A stretch of 31,435 nucleotides of DNA from Microdochium bolleyi. Lineage: Eukaryota; Ascomycota; Sordariomycetes; Xylariales; Microdochiaceae. The first letter of the stretch is position 1, and each line of letters starts with the position of its first letter. Both the position numbers and the translations under genes were made by a program. The notes beneath the pieces are model-generated. The model had not been told where the DNA came from. It ran no database searches and was given only the letters and a program-made list of their open reading frames with translations. Location: the NCBI GenBank assembly GCA_001566295.1, contig KQ964306.1, positions 1-31,435 of the forward strand. Direction: 5' to 3'. Shown here piece after piece: positions 11,626-21,667 of the stretch.

Positions 11626-12846
11626 AGACGATTGGGGGGTTTCGAAAAGGGTGCTGCAGTCGAGAGAGCTGACTGCCGAGTATCGTGGTGCCCAATTTGC
11701 GCGGGCGAGCGTGTTTTGCTCGCGCCCGCTTCCAGGGGCTCGGAAACATCAGTCGTTTATTTCCCGGAGACTGACCATCACTGCGCCGCGGGGCAGGATC
11801 TCAGCGCGGGGTGGCAGTCTCGGCATACGACTTTCTAGCAAGCGGGAGGAGCCTACAAGGCCTCATTAAATGCGGAGGGCCAAGGGGCCTACTGATTCGG
11901 GATCCCAGCCGGCGTAGCTGGGTGGGACTCGGAGGGGGCGTTATTTCCCTACTAATCAATACCAAAACGGTGATGAATAAAGTTCAGGCTGTGCCGTCAT
12001 GCGAGGATGATTCACCTCTCCCTCGGGGCGGGACGCCGACAGATAAGGCGCAGAAACGAGATACATACCTGTCGCGCTTGCTCGCTGTTGTTGCCCTGGT
12101 GGCCGCAGTTCAATGGCAGTGTGCGTTCGTGGTCCCCGGACCCGACATGAACCATGCACCGAGCATGCATGTTGTCGTCCGGAGCCCGGCGAGAGCGCTG
12201 CTTGTTTGGGCTTACATGATGAGGAAGAAGAGCAGATATAGGTTAAAAATCAGATGTGTAGGATGATGGAGAGAGAACGAGGAAGCGCAACGAAGATCAA
12301 GAAACATAGTAATACAATATCACACTATCTGAGTGCTTGACGATACTGATTGCAGCAAATCTTTGTCTCATGCTGTGTTGCTAGTCTCTCGCATCCCGGA
12401 TACAGAGCAGTGCTTCCCCTCCCGGTAAAAATGCCAGAAAGACTGCCAAATTGACAAAAATAGACTCGTACCTGGAGCATGACTTTTATACTTTTTTTTT
12501 TCGTTTCTAAAGCCTTTTGGTAAATGACGATATAAGGCGTTTCGTAGCGGTTGTCGTTCAAAACCATTACCTAGTCACACATGCGCTTCGTGCTCTGCAT
12601 TAGAGAATAGCGCTGGAATCCGGGGAAGCTTCCTAGCTCGCTCAGCTGTAATTTCCCACCCTTGCCATGAAAGTCAATATTGCCCGGAGCATGGTACCAC
12701 CTCAGCTTGTGATATAACACAACCTCAGCCCCTCCTCGATGTAAAAGAGCGCACTACAACCCTTCCATACTCGAAGATATCATGTAACCAAACACATTAT
12801 CGAATCAGCCAAAGACATCTATCTTGCAACTTTGCAGATCGCCACC
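11626..12846. other. Intergenic region marking the change from intact to degraded DNA
   Basis: No coding sequence is supported here. The open frame at 11811-12266 has no recognisable domain. GC content falls to the right. A T10 tract is present near 12492. The last few hundred bases would be the old promoter of the receptor pseudogene, whose ATG sits in a good context (GCCACCATGG). Confidence 0.55.
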
Positions 12847-14623
12847 ATGGCCAATTTAGCTGGGCACGTTTTCACTTCGGGCGTCATCTTTCTCGTTCTG
12901 ACTGGCTTCTTCATGGCCATCCGGATTTGGGCACGAATTTTCATCATTCGCTCCATTGGTATTGACGATGGTATGTCCTATGCCTTCTTGTGGCGCACCT
13001 TTACCAATACTGATATTCGCATTTATAACCCTTAGCTTTGATCCTGTTCAGCTGGGTATGCCCTATACTTTACGTATCCCGACCGCGTCGTTGAGCGAGC
13101 GGCAGTAGACAGATCACTGACTCTCGCCGACTTTCAAAGATATGCTCAATAGCTATGATCGCAGTTGTGATGGAAGGTACGCAGCACCAACATCCTGTCT
13201 GCAGATAACGATTTCTATACTTGGAGGTATGCCGATCTGTCACTAATTACACCGGCATATAGCCGCCCGCCATGGTCTTGGGTATCCCATAGAAGAAGTC
13301 GCCTATCCCGACTTGTGTTATTTCTGAAGGTAGGCTCACAGACCTCCGTTCAGCTTAGATGGAAGACTCAACGGGAGAGTAGCTTCAAACCGCGTCCTCA
13401 GCCCTTTACAATGCTGGTATCTGCGCCGCCAAAGCAAGCTTTGCCGTGCTGTATTTAAGATTGCTTCCAAACCCGAGGTACAGGTGAGTTCTGGTCCCCC
13501 ACTCCCTTGATTGCCGCAGCGAACGCTGACCAACCGGGCAACTCCAGAATCCTCAACTACACGTTATTTGCCTTTTTGGCCTGTCAAGCCATAGAAGAGA
13601 TAATGGTGGTCACGTTCGCCTGTAGCCCGGTCGAGAAATCCTGGGATCCGCTCATGGAAGGCACCTGCCTTAACTTGTGAGTGCTTTAGTGGACTGATGT
13701 AAGTGTCTGATGACCCAAGCAGCTCATACACAATACGGTGGCATTTCTGGAGTTAATAGTCTTGTTTGACTAGTTTGTGTTCAACCTGTTCACGGATCTT
13801 TCGCTTTTCATCCAGCCAATTCCAGCCATGTGGAAGCTGCAGATGCCAGTGGCAAAGAGGGTCGGTCTCATTGCCATGATGTCACTCGGTCTGCTGTAAG
13901 CCAGACGGATAAAACTTTGACCCATCGCGCGCACACAATGCTGACCATCTACCTTACATAGTGTGACATCGATCTCGGTCATCCGCATTCATGCGGTCAC
14001 AAGCATTGATTGGACGAACATTACATGTAAGCATGATACCAGAAATGATTGCAAGGCTCGTACACGATTGACTTTTTGCTGACCTGGGACCGTCCGAGAT
14101 AGATCTGCTCGCCGAACCACTGATCTGGAGTGAAGCCGAATTTTGTGCTCTGATAATTTGCTCCTGCATACCGCCACTTCGACAAGTCGCCAGGCAGATC
14201 CCAGGACTCAACACGGCCCTGGGGCTTTCCACTGGGGACAGCTCGAATCGATACTACGGCAACTCAAGACAACAGGGAGCTTCCTATCGCCTGCAGAGCC
14301 GCGGAAGCATTGCCTATACTACCAAGGCCACGGCCTCGAAGAATGCCAATCGCATCCACTCGCGGGCATACGGCACGTCGAGCCATGTCGAAGCGCTTCG
14401 GCACGCGGTGGCATAGAACGAGTCGCAGGACGAGATCTTCCCGCACAAGTCGACCAAGGATGGCGACGTGATCATGGTGACTCGCGAGGTCCTTCGCCAA
14501 GAGTCACATGCGGACGTAGATAGGTCGAGGTCCAACTCGGACGGCATGTCGAACCATTTTGAGGGCGCTGAAGTAGATAGCCTGCATAGCTTTGTCCAGC
14601 CATCACCAGCCTCTCATCCTTGA
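12847..14623 (+). pseudogene. Pth11-like seven-transmembrane receptor, disrupted
   Basis: Pth11-like receptors are fungal plasma-membrane proteins; some sense surfaces or hosts. Nine exon-like blocks keep family motifs: 12847-12970 (RIWARIFIIRSIGIDD), 13036-13055, 13140-13176, 13263-13329 (ARHGLGYPIEEV), 13383-13483 (ALYNAGICAAKASFAVLYL), 13548-13676 (ACSPVEKSWDP), 13774-13895 (FNLFTDLSLFIQPIPAMWKL), 13962-14026 and 14103-14623. Most junctions match in phase, with about 395 residues in all. Three lesions break it. A TGA at 13325 follows a TTT run where one more T would keep the frame. Phases do not match across the intron ending at 13773, again next to a T run. An in-frame TAG at 14414 is followed by about 69 codons of coding-like C-terminus (for example DGDVIMVTREVL). 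Assembly error at the two T runs is an alternative explanation, but the TAG would remain. Confidence 0.8.
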
Positions 14624-15304
14624 CGAGCTTTCTCCCACTGTCGGGAGTTTGGGTCCAAATATATATCCAGTACTCCCAAGTATTTTCTTCTCCCTCGCCT
14701 TCGCTCTTGGTAAAAACGACAAGACCGCCAAGGAGAATGCCAACATCGCAATCCATGGGTGGCGCACGCAAGCTTTGCCGAGGTAGCCTCATTTGTTCCT
14801 GATGCCCACTGAGCCGCTTTGAGAACTCTTCAAGACCCTCTCAAATCCACCGAACCATTACACATGAGAACTTCGTCGTGGAGGCTAACTGGAGACCGGC
14901 GGACCGCAAACCACCCACGCGCCGGGACTAAGACGGCGTTACCATAGCCTTTCCCCGCAACGGGGCTGCCTGCAGCCCGACACAAACGAGCCACGAGCCT
15001 CCCGTAAGCTTCCGGAAAGGGAACATGGTGTGAGCTCTGTGATGATGCCATGGCTTCCAAATGAGCTCCATCGTTTAACCTAGTTTGTGGAGTGTAAGGC
15101 GTCAGCCTCACAAGGCAGTTACGGTACTGTACATCTAGGCAGCCATCTTTCTAGCCATTCTGGCATGATTGCATGTACATGTACTGTCCCTTCTCTCTTC
15201 GACACACCCCTGTGCCAGATGTAGTGGATACGCTGGTGGCGCTAACGTCCACCCTGGCTTGCCCGAGGTTGAGCCAGAAGACAGAGTGCGTGCCCCAACT
15301 CTGA
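14624..15304. other. Gap before the Tc1-type fragment, no supported gene
   Basis: No domain-bearing frame was found. A self-complementary GCATGTACATGT motif lies near 15172, and a partly matching GTACTGTACAT near 15125. One of these could belong to the lost terminal repeat of the adjacent transposon fragment, but no repeat pair can be shown because the other end is missing. Confidence 0.45.
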
Positions 15305-15735
15305 ATGTCCCGCATTGCCGTGACCGATCTAAAACCTCAAATAGCCATGGCGCCGAACCTCGCACAAGCTGTCCACGAACAGCTTGAGTATATGATTACA
15401 AGTGGAAAATATGCTAACAATGAGATAGCTAGGACTGTCCGATACAGTGAGCGCAATGTCCGACGTACACGATCCCATCTACGACACTTTGGCACCACGA
15501 AAGCCCCTGCGAACGTTGCTGGTCGGCCGAAGAGTATCACCCCGGCCATGCTCGGTGCGTTCTTCGATCGATTGCTTGAAAAACCTGGGATGTACCAAGA
15601 CGAGATGGTGGTGTTCCTCTGGGACGAATTCGAGACACTGGTAACAACGTCAAGTATTGGCCGTGCCTTGCGGGCGGAAGGCTGGACTGAAAAAGTGATT
15701 CGTCGAATGACCGAAGACCAGAACGCAGACCTACG
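15305..15735 (+). mobile_element. Truncated Tc1/mariner-type (DDE_3-like) transposase, N-terminal part only
   Basis: The reading frame starts at ATG 15305, or at 15347 (MAPNLAQAV). It encodes a helix-turn-helix region (NNEIARTVRYSERNVRRTRS) followed by a second DNA-binding part (GRPKSITPAMLGAFFDRLL; TSSIGRALRAEGWTEKVI) and ends in the NADLR stretch that precedes the catalytic domain in fungal Tc1-like transposases. No catalytic Asp/Asp/Glu triad follows. From about 15735 the sequence instead belongs to the C-terminus of the oppositely oriented gene. The element is thus a 5' remnant that cannot transpose by itself. The frame stays open to 16000 only by chance. Confidence 0.75.
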
Positions 15736-15736
15736 T

Positions 15737-16656
15737 GTGTGCTTTGCATGGTGTGTTTTTAAGCGGTATCGCTTCTTGGTGTCCCTATCCTGCCAGCAGT
15801 ATGGCCTGACGTGGCAGGGTGGACCTGGACAGCGAAAGGTCGCGTACACCTGTTGGCAAATTGATGGCTGCTCACTGGAGCCTTCCTCGGCAGCAATGTA
15901 CATGTCACGTTGTGCGAGCATTCGTTCTGAAGTAGACGCGAAGCCTCGTTTGGTCCCACGCTTGGATGTCACACCAGCGCCTCCACTTGTCTGGATGTAG
16001 TTAAAGGTGATCTCGATCCTCAATCGTCGTCCAGCACGAAACAGGTTGCTCCAGAGGAGAAGTTGCTGTTCAAGAATCGGCCATTCGATGTCCAGTTCGT
16101 CGAATCTTTTCACAAGGTCTCTCTCCGATCGATCCTGCACATGGACTACAACGGTGGTGTCGTCTGGTCGATACGATCGATTCGAGGCTAGCTTCTTCTT
16201 CAACAATTTATCGAGTTTGCGTCGTAGGGTCTTCTCCCAGTAGTCACCTGGCGCGAGGACAAGGTTTTGCTCGCTATCCTTGGAGCCAGGGACGACTCTG
16301 CCATCTACTGTCAATTTCCATTCGATCGAGTAATGTATACAAGTAGGCGGATGCTCATCATAGGATTTCTCCTCGACCCAGTCCTCCAGTCGAATCAGGG
16401 GTAGTTTGCTGGTCACCGAGGTCTGGCTTTCGATTGACGGAGTCTCGGCAATTCCTTGACCATGATCCGCAGGTCTTGCCGCCGAGATTTGCGGGCTTTC
16501 GTAGTCATCGAGCTCGTGGACTGGCCATTCGTAATCGTTCTGCCACGGGTCTGGATAGGCGTCGGATGGCATCGTGATCGGCTGCGATGGTGTGAACTGT
16601 GACGCAGGACAGTGTCTACGTGGCCATTCCATCGTAGTCGCCAGACACAGAGCCAT
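15737..16656 (-). pseudogene. Fungal hypothetical protein truncated by a transposon fragment
   Basis: One exon starting at ATG 16656 (or 16632) encodes a protein of a type I recall from other filamentous fungi but cannot name. It has an N-terminal acidic region, a charged central domain (WEKTLRRKLDKLLKKKL; TTVVVHVQDRSERDLVKRF; EQQLLLWSNLF), then SERMLAQRDMYIAAEE and a Cys/His-rich segment (RCPGPPCHVRPYCW) ending in RLKTHHAK. In remembered relatives the sequence continues after this point. Here it runs directly into the reverse complement of the Tc1-type transposase, so the natural C-terminus is lost. The frame remains open through the transposon, so a chimeric tail could be translated. It lies 82 bp downstream of the RING gene on the same strand. 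Function unknown. Confidence 0.6.
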
Positions 16657-16738
16657 GCACCTCTATATGTGATGTTTCTCTCTCTGAGTGCTAAGGAACA
16701 CCGCTATTGACTGCTTATACAAGACTGAGCTATGAGTT

Positions 16739-18072
16739 CTACCATATTATAACGCTGTTCATTTGATTGAGCCTTCTTATCGCATGAACCTCCTCGTTGG
16801 GCCTTGGGATATCCCTATACCAATGAGGGTATCGGCCGTAGAATAACCACACTCCTTCACACTCCGGGCAATCGCCGTCTCCCTTAGTCATCTCGGTAAA
16901 GCAAGGTTGGCAAAAGTAGTGGTCTTTGGTTCATCAGTAACTGAATGCTGAGCTTGAATAGAGGGGGTTCACTAGGGGTACTGACCGCACTCTATCCTAA
17001 AGTTGACTGGCTTCCCCTCGCACGAGATACATGGAGTATCGCTCTCGCGGCTGGCCGAAGTCTCGCGATACGTCCGAGGCCCTGGCTGCTTATTCCGAGT
17101 TGTTGTGTGATGAGCAGAGTTCTTGGCTACGGACTTGTCAGATGTTGTGCAAACCCTTGGGCGGTGTTCGGGGCTTTGTGAACGCTGGCTCCTTTTGCAA
17201 GCCCCTCGGCGTTGTTGGGGTCTTTGTGAACACTGAGACTGAGTTTCGTGATGATGCGTGACTCTCGAACGGGTAATTCCTTGTTGGATTTGGTGAAATG
17301 GCTTGCTCTTCATTGTGGGCTGGTGCAGCGAAGCCGTGTTGTCGACGTACACGCCACTGTCGTCGCTTATGAGCACAGGGTTCCGCCGGCTTCCTGGGGC
17401 GACCGTGTTATCGACGTCGTCATCACTGTCGTCGACTATCAACACGGGGTTCCCCTCGCTCCCATGATCATGGCCATACTCGTCATGGCTATTCTCGATC
17501 ATTCGTTGAGGCCTGCATCCCATCTCCGCGCTGCCTTGGGCTGCCGTGCCGCAACCGTGGAAAGGACTGCCACGTGGTATGGTTTCGGATGTCGGCAGTT
17601 GTGAGAAAGACGCAGCTTCCGAACTGCACGGACTCGTTGTATCGCTGGCGTCAGGAGGTGTTGCAGATGTCTTTTCTTCTCGATCTCCCATGAATAGAAT
17701 GGTTCCTTGTGGCGACTGAAATCGTGCTGTTACCCGTGGGAGATCAATTGACGACCCGAGATTGAGATCCCGGAGTGTATTGTAGGACGTCTCGACGTCG
17801 TTGAAGGCTGTATGGAGTGACTGCCAGCCAGGATTGTGAGTTTGTGGGTTGAGTCCAGCTTGCTCTTTAGCGGGGCAAAAGGAAATGGCCGAGTCTATGG
17901 CCTCCTCCGCTTCTGATAGTTGCTTGCGGCAGCTGCCTGTAGTAGCCTCAATTACATCTTGGAGGGCCCTCGCACACCGTAGAACGTCCTGCCTTGAACC
18001 AAAAAGCACGGGTTGGGTTGTTGTTGTGGACATCACAGCCTCCGTAAAACGATTGCCGATGTTGACCGACAT
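16739..18072 (-). CDS. SIM- and RING-containing protein, putative SUMO-targeted ubiquitin ligase-like
   Basis: Two exons: 18072-16986 and 16923-16739, with a 62-nt intron (donor GTCAGT, branch TTACTGATG, acceptor AAAG), joined in phase as G|AC. The protein is about 423 residues. Without splicing it would stop in the intron and lose half of the zinc finger. The joined product has a C3HC4 RING at 348-384: CISC, x10, Cys362, His364 (CDHYFC), CQPC, x10, CPEC. RING proteins of this pattern usually act as E3 ubiquitin ligases. Two copies of a hydrophobic-acidic motif precede it, VLIVDDSDDD near 210 and VLISDD near 233, matching the form of SUMO-interacting motifs. SIM plus RING is the layout of SUMO-targeted ubiquitin ligases (Slx8/RNF4 type), but that role is inferred. 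The middle is Ser/Arg/Gln-rich and likely disordered. A TATA-type promoter module lies upstream. It is paralogous to the gene at 20641-21566. Confidence 0.72.
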
Positions 18073-18099
18073 AGCGAATGAAGGACTGGATGTGTTGTT

Positions 18100-18290
18100 C
18101 GATGGAATGCCTGGTCGCTGGAGAGAGATGAAGAGGAAGATGTTGTCGAGAAAGAAAGGCTTTCCCAGAGAGCGGGCGAGTATTCTTATATAGACACTGG
18201 ACGAGCAAGCCCGGGTGATCTTGGCTTCGCCACGGACTTCGACAGCATCCTTTACGTACGCACCCTGGGATGAGCGTGCGACGCAGCTAT
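18100..18290 (-). promoter_or_regulatory. Repeated promoter/leader module, copy 1 (drives the RING gene)
   Basis: On the minus strand a TATATAAG box (TATATA at 18187-18192) sits 115 bp before the ATG at 18072, followed by a pyrimidine-rich leader (CAACATCTTCCTCTTCATC). The same order and spacing recur near 20.4 and 21.9 kb. Similarity to copy 3 extends upstream to a shared GAGCGTGCGACGC near 18273. Confidence 0.75.
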
Positions 18291-19351
18291 CTCAACAAGG
18301 GTCACCAATCTTCGTGATTGCATGCGCTAATAAAGAGACATTGCTTACACCGGTTCCGGAGAAGGTCCCCAGCTCGTGATTACCGTTACCGGGAGTAACG
18401 CATCCACTCGGAGATATGTAGTAACCTGCACCGAGGGGGGGTTTTGAAGCTGCGAAGCAGAACACCGCACCCAGTTCTTGGTGGCGTCCTAGCCCAAGAG
18501 GATGACATATGTCTGTAGACATCCCGTGAGAACTAGCCGGATGCGTAGAAGATGATGCAGCATAACAGATAGGGATCGTCCCCATAACCGTAGAATGGCG
18601 ACATCTAGCAAGTGAGGACAGCCCCGTGACGGCCTGTAATAGCCATAGCAGGCAGCGACTCTGCATACCCCGCGCACGCCGGCTAGGACTCTCATCCTAT
18701 GATCTTACGCTCGCGACTGGAACAGAAGACTTATGATGACTCCCATAGCGAATGGTAATGGCTTCGGGGTTATTAGGTACGATCTAGAGGAGATCCGCAG
18801 TTCATCGGCGTCGACTCTACACAGACGACTATGAGTCGGAACGATGAGCTTGGGAATGAGGAGTGGACGCATACTTAGCTATCAGGGCGGTCTAGATTGT
18901 TGTCGATTTCTTCTCGGTTTGATCGCTGTTGAGAGCGAGGTGGCGGGGACAGTATACATGACTGACCGAGCACAATCTGTCCATATCAGGCACTACTGTG
19001 ATATTACAGCTTGATATATACAAGTTAGCGCGGCCGTGCTCCCGGCCTGGGACAGTTTCAATGCCCGGGCCAACCCGCGTAGCCCAGTCTCGGATGTTTG
19101 ATGCACCTCGCACGCCCATGGACACAGCCACCTCATCACCGCTATTGGCCCGCTCAGATATGACAGATTGAATGCACAGGTCACTGAACGTATCAGAGGT
19201 GGGAGGCGACATGTTGGGATAATACAGTCTTGATTCTAATAAGGTGCGCGGAATGTGGCTTTCGCTGTTTGAACTAAAGGTGCGGAGGCAGCATCGAGAC
19301 GACGTTGCAAACTTGTAGCTCTGCGTAATGTCTATAGCTATGCGCCACAGA
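18291..19351. other. Gap between the RING gene promoter and the decayed F-box-like gene
   Basis: No firm gene was found. A short stretch near 18999-19020 (ATTACAGCTTGATATATACA) resembles one near 20546-20570, so parts may be old repeat copies. A weak minus-strand frame at 18892-19212 is listed separately. Confidence 0.4.
18892..19212 (-). CDS. Weak small hypothetical ORF (106 codons)
   Basis: A single open frame starts MSPPTSDTF and includes SVISERANSGDEVAVSMG and WATRVGPGIETVPGREHGR. I recognise no domain, and no intron, TATA box or paralog supports it. It is kept only because it is the longest clean frame in a 1-kb gap; it may well be chance. Confidence 0.15.
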   Translation of the reverse strand: MSPPTSDTFSDLCIQSVISERANSGDEVAVSMGVRGASNIRDWATRVGPGIETVPGREHGRANLYISSCNITVVPDMDRLCSVSHVYCPRHLALNSDQTEKKSTTI

Positions 19352-19711
19352 CTACTCGCTGTGCATAGAGTAAGGAATTATGCTGGGCAGCGTGGCCTTG
19401 AGGGAGCCAGTGACAGCCTTGGCGATGCTCGGCTTCTCAGTCGCAAAGAAGCCGTCTCCCTGCTACCGCTCGTGCGCCTCCCGGCAAACCGAGATGGCGA
19501 GGCCGGACCACGCGATCTTTCTGTCCGCTAGCGCCTTGAGGACCTCGCGCACAACCTTCTTATACCAGACGGGATGGCCCCTTGACCCAAATTGCGTCCA
19601 TGGTCTTGCCGGCTCCCTAACGAACTCCAAATGCGTCTTGGTGTAGCAGAGGGAGCCGTACACATGCTCGGTGCCGAGTCTGAATGTTACTTGCAGGGGC
19701 GGGCTTGGGCC

Positions 19712-19775
19712 ACTGAAAAGGGGTAGTGGGTAACTTAGTGGGTTGTCCAGTGGGTGGCTCAGTGGGTTCTCCAGG
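19712..19775. repeat. Degenerate 12-bp tandem repeat coding four-residue units
   Basis: On the minus strand the sequence reads NPLS-HPLD-NPLS-YPLP, from an imperfect 12-bp unit built on CCACTGAGC and CCACTGGAC. It lies within the third segment of the decayed F-box-like gene and keeps its frame. Confidence 0.65.
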
Positions 19776-20034
19776 GCTGGTGCCCCGTGGTAACGGCTCC
19801 AGCGGGAGCACTTTTGTGGGTTAGTGGCGCCTTGCAAGAAATCACCATACGCGTGAGGGATGACGAACTCTACGATTTTCTCAGTTGCGGGCTATTAGGC
19901 GCGTGAAGAGACATTGGCCGGTCTTCATGGAGGACATACAACCCACGACAAGGCTCGTCCTCAGGACAAGATATAATGTCAACTTGCTCAGCAGTTGCAT
20001 TCAGCTCATCTTCGCCGACGCGAAAGGCCAGACG

Positions 20035-20068
20035 TAAATCACCCACTAAATCACCCACTAAATCACCC
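20035..20068. repeat. 12-bp tandem repeat (TAAATCACCCAC, nearly three copies)
   Basis: On the minus strand it codes a short GDLV repeat just before LRLAFRVGEDE of the decayed F-box-like gene, so it is a recent in-frame expansion. Confidence 0.75.
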
Positions 20069-20394
20069 CCTCTAGCGCCCCTAATGCGCCGTAGGCCACT
20101 ATAAGCCCCGTTCCCTAGCGACCCCTACCCAGCTGCTACCTTCTGGCGACAAGCATGTCCTGCCGTAGATCACCGCCAACAGCGGAATGGAGGCGTGCCA
20201 TATATCTCGTCGCTATCGACTCGCCGAAGCTGTGCAGAACGCAGCGAAAGATCAGGAGGCGCAGCTCAAGTGGCAGGCGGCCAATGATTCCATCACTGGC
20301 TTGGTCTTGACCTTTGGTTCGTCGATTTCGGAGGCAGGCGATACGAGGGCGTCCATAGCGACGATGGGATCCTTCTCGCTGTGTATGAGCGTTA

Positions 20395-20530
20395 GATAGA
20401 AAGTTAGGTGGAAATGGAGAGATGAAGAGGAAGATGTTGTCGAACAAGAAAACCTTCCCGAGGCAGCAGATGAAGGCTCTTATATAGACGATGGACGAGC
20501 AAGCCTAGGGTGATATTAGCTAGCCACGTA
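20395..20530 (-). promoter_or_regulatory. Repeated promoter/leader module, copy 2
   Basis: TATATA at 20481-20486 (minus-strand TATATAAG) is preceded by GGCTTGCTCGTCCATCG. It is followed by the leader CGACAACATCTTCCTCTTCA and by ACTTTCTATCTAACGC, also seen in copy 3. It is the presumed promoter of the decayed F-box-like gene. Similarity to copy 1 ends soon after the conserved CCACGTACTTCGACC. Confidence 0.75.
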
Positions 20531-20640
20531 CTTCGACCAAGTTGTAATACTACAGCCTGCTATATACATATAATCGTCCTGACTACAGGGCATCGCTCAT
20601 AGCCGTGATCTCAATGTAAACCTCTCGTTCTCTCACCCCG

Positions 20641-21566
20641 CTATCTCCTGCTCTTTGGTCTTTTCTCTTTGAACTGGGGATTGCTAGCAATTTGTTGGGA
20701 GATAGCATTGTTTGCCCTTTTTGCAGCCGCGCGAACAGGTAGTTTCTTTACTATAAGTTTTTGTCAGCTCGGCCAATATCCATCTGGATTGTGATCCTGA
20801 TTATCTAGGGGAGTGAATGGTACTAACTGTCGCCGACCTCAAACGACCTGATTCCGGCGCCGGTCGTGTTGTCAACATCGTTATCGCCGTCATCGATTGA
20901 TATAGGATTGCACCAGCTGCCAAGGTCATAGCCATTCTCGGTTACTTGTTGAGACCCGCATCCCATTCCAACGTTGTCATCGGCTTCTGTGTCGCAAAAG
21001 CCGAAAGGCTTGCCACATGATTCGCTTCCGTTGACGCCACTATAACAAGGATCGGGCTCGGATGTAGACACTTGTGAGAAAAGCGTCGCTTCTGAACTGC
21101 ACAGGCTCGCTATATCTTCGGTGTCAGGAGATCCGGCACAGGCACTTTCTTCCCAACCTCCTACGGATGAGAGGGTTCCTTGGGACGACTGAAACAGTGC
21201 TGTTCCCTGAGGGAAAATCAGTGACTGCCCGAGTTCGACATACTGACTAGGCGTACTGGGAAACCTCTCGATGCCGTCCGAAGTGCCCAAGGAGGGGATG
21301 CCGGTGTCGTCGACGATTGCCTGGGGTGGCCACCAAGGATTGTACTGCTCGTCATCAGAGGAGAAGGACACGGGCAAGTCCATAGCCTCCTCCGCGTCTA
21401 AAAGCAGCTTGCAGGGGCTGCAATCAATAGACCCGAGTGCAAATTGGAGGGCCATGAAATATTGGGAAACGGCCTTCCTTGAACCACAGAGTATGACCGG
21501 CTGGAGCGGCTGGGTCGTCGTGGACATCATACCCTCTGGAAAATGATTGCCGATATTGAGCGACAT
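20641..21566 (-). CDS. RING-less paralog of the SIM/RING protein
   Basis: Exon 21566-20828 and a proposed exon 20750-20641 (donor GTTAGT, branch GAGCTGAC, acceptor TATAG, in phase A|TA) give about 282 residues. The N-terminus (MSLNIGNHF, MSTTTQP) matches that of the RING gene (MSVNIGNRF, MSTTTTQP). Shared blocks continue: FQSSQGT/FQSPQGT, LCSSEATLFSQVSTSE/PCSSEAASFSQLPTSE, MGCGSQ/MGCRPQ, and the acidic motif NPISIDDGDNDVDNT/NPVLIVDDSDDDVDNT, so the SIM-like element is kept once. The second exon is basic (KEKRPKSRR, possible nuclear signal) and carries no Cys/His pattern, so the RING is absent. If expressed it could bind SUMO-type partners without ligase activity; that is inference. The second exon is less certain than the first. 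Its own TATA module is displaced upstream to about 21.9 kb. Confidence 0.6.
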
Positions 21567-21667
21567 AGCGAATGAAGCTTGGAGGCTGTCAATTATCTAA
21601 GGATATATGTTTGCTGGAGCTGCTAGCTCGCCTTCGAAGCAAAGCTCAGGAAAAGGTACCATGGGCA

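Larger units (their letters stand above)
19352..20356 (-). pseudogene. Decayed F-box-like gene of unknown family
   Basis: The ATG at 20356 lies 125 bp downstream of a TATA box of the repeated promoter module. Three frame segments follow. First comes MDALVSPASEIDEPKVK, then, after a frame change near 20297, an F-box-like stretch (GRLPLELRLLIFRCVLHSF). The second segment (20058-19870) includes LAFRVGEDELNATAEQVDI and GLYVLHEDRPMSL. The third (about 19890-19352) includes EFVIPHAYGDFLQGATNP, VTFRLGTEHVYGSL and WYKKVVREVLKALADR. An in-frame TAG at 19465-19463 interrupts the last segment, and coding-like sequence continues to a final TAG at 19354-19352. One or two changes might be introns, but no convincing donor/acceptor pair restores the frame at the F-box junction. 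F-box proteins recruit substrates to SCF ubiquitin ligases; here the assignment rests on one short motif. Confidence 0.5.

Noticed and set aside
11811..12266. A 151-codon plus-strand open frame after the histidine kinase
   Set aside because: No recognisable domain and no intron or promoter logic. It lies in a gap of non-coding character.
15110..15190. Terminal inverted repeat of the Tc1-type element
   Set aside because: Short self-complementary motifs exist, but the other end of the element is absent, so a terminal repeat cannot be shown.
15337..15736. Continuation of the minus-strand hypothetical protein to 15337
   Set aside because: This part is the reverse complement of the transposase helix-turn-helix region. 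The open frame is a chance chimeric tail.
15736..16000. Continuation of the Tc1-type transposase frame to 16000
   Set aside because: From about 15735 the DNA encodes the opposite-strand hypothetical protein, and the plus-strand translation loses all resemblance to a transposase.
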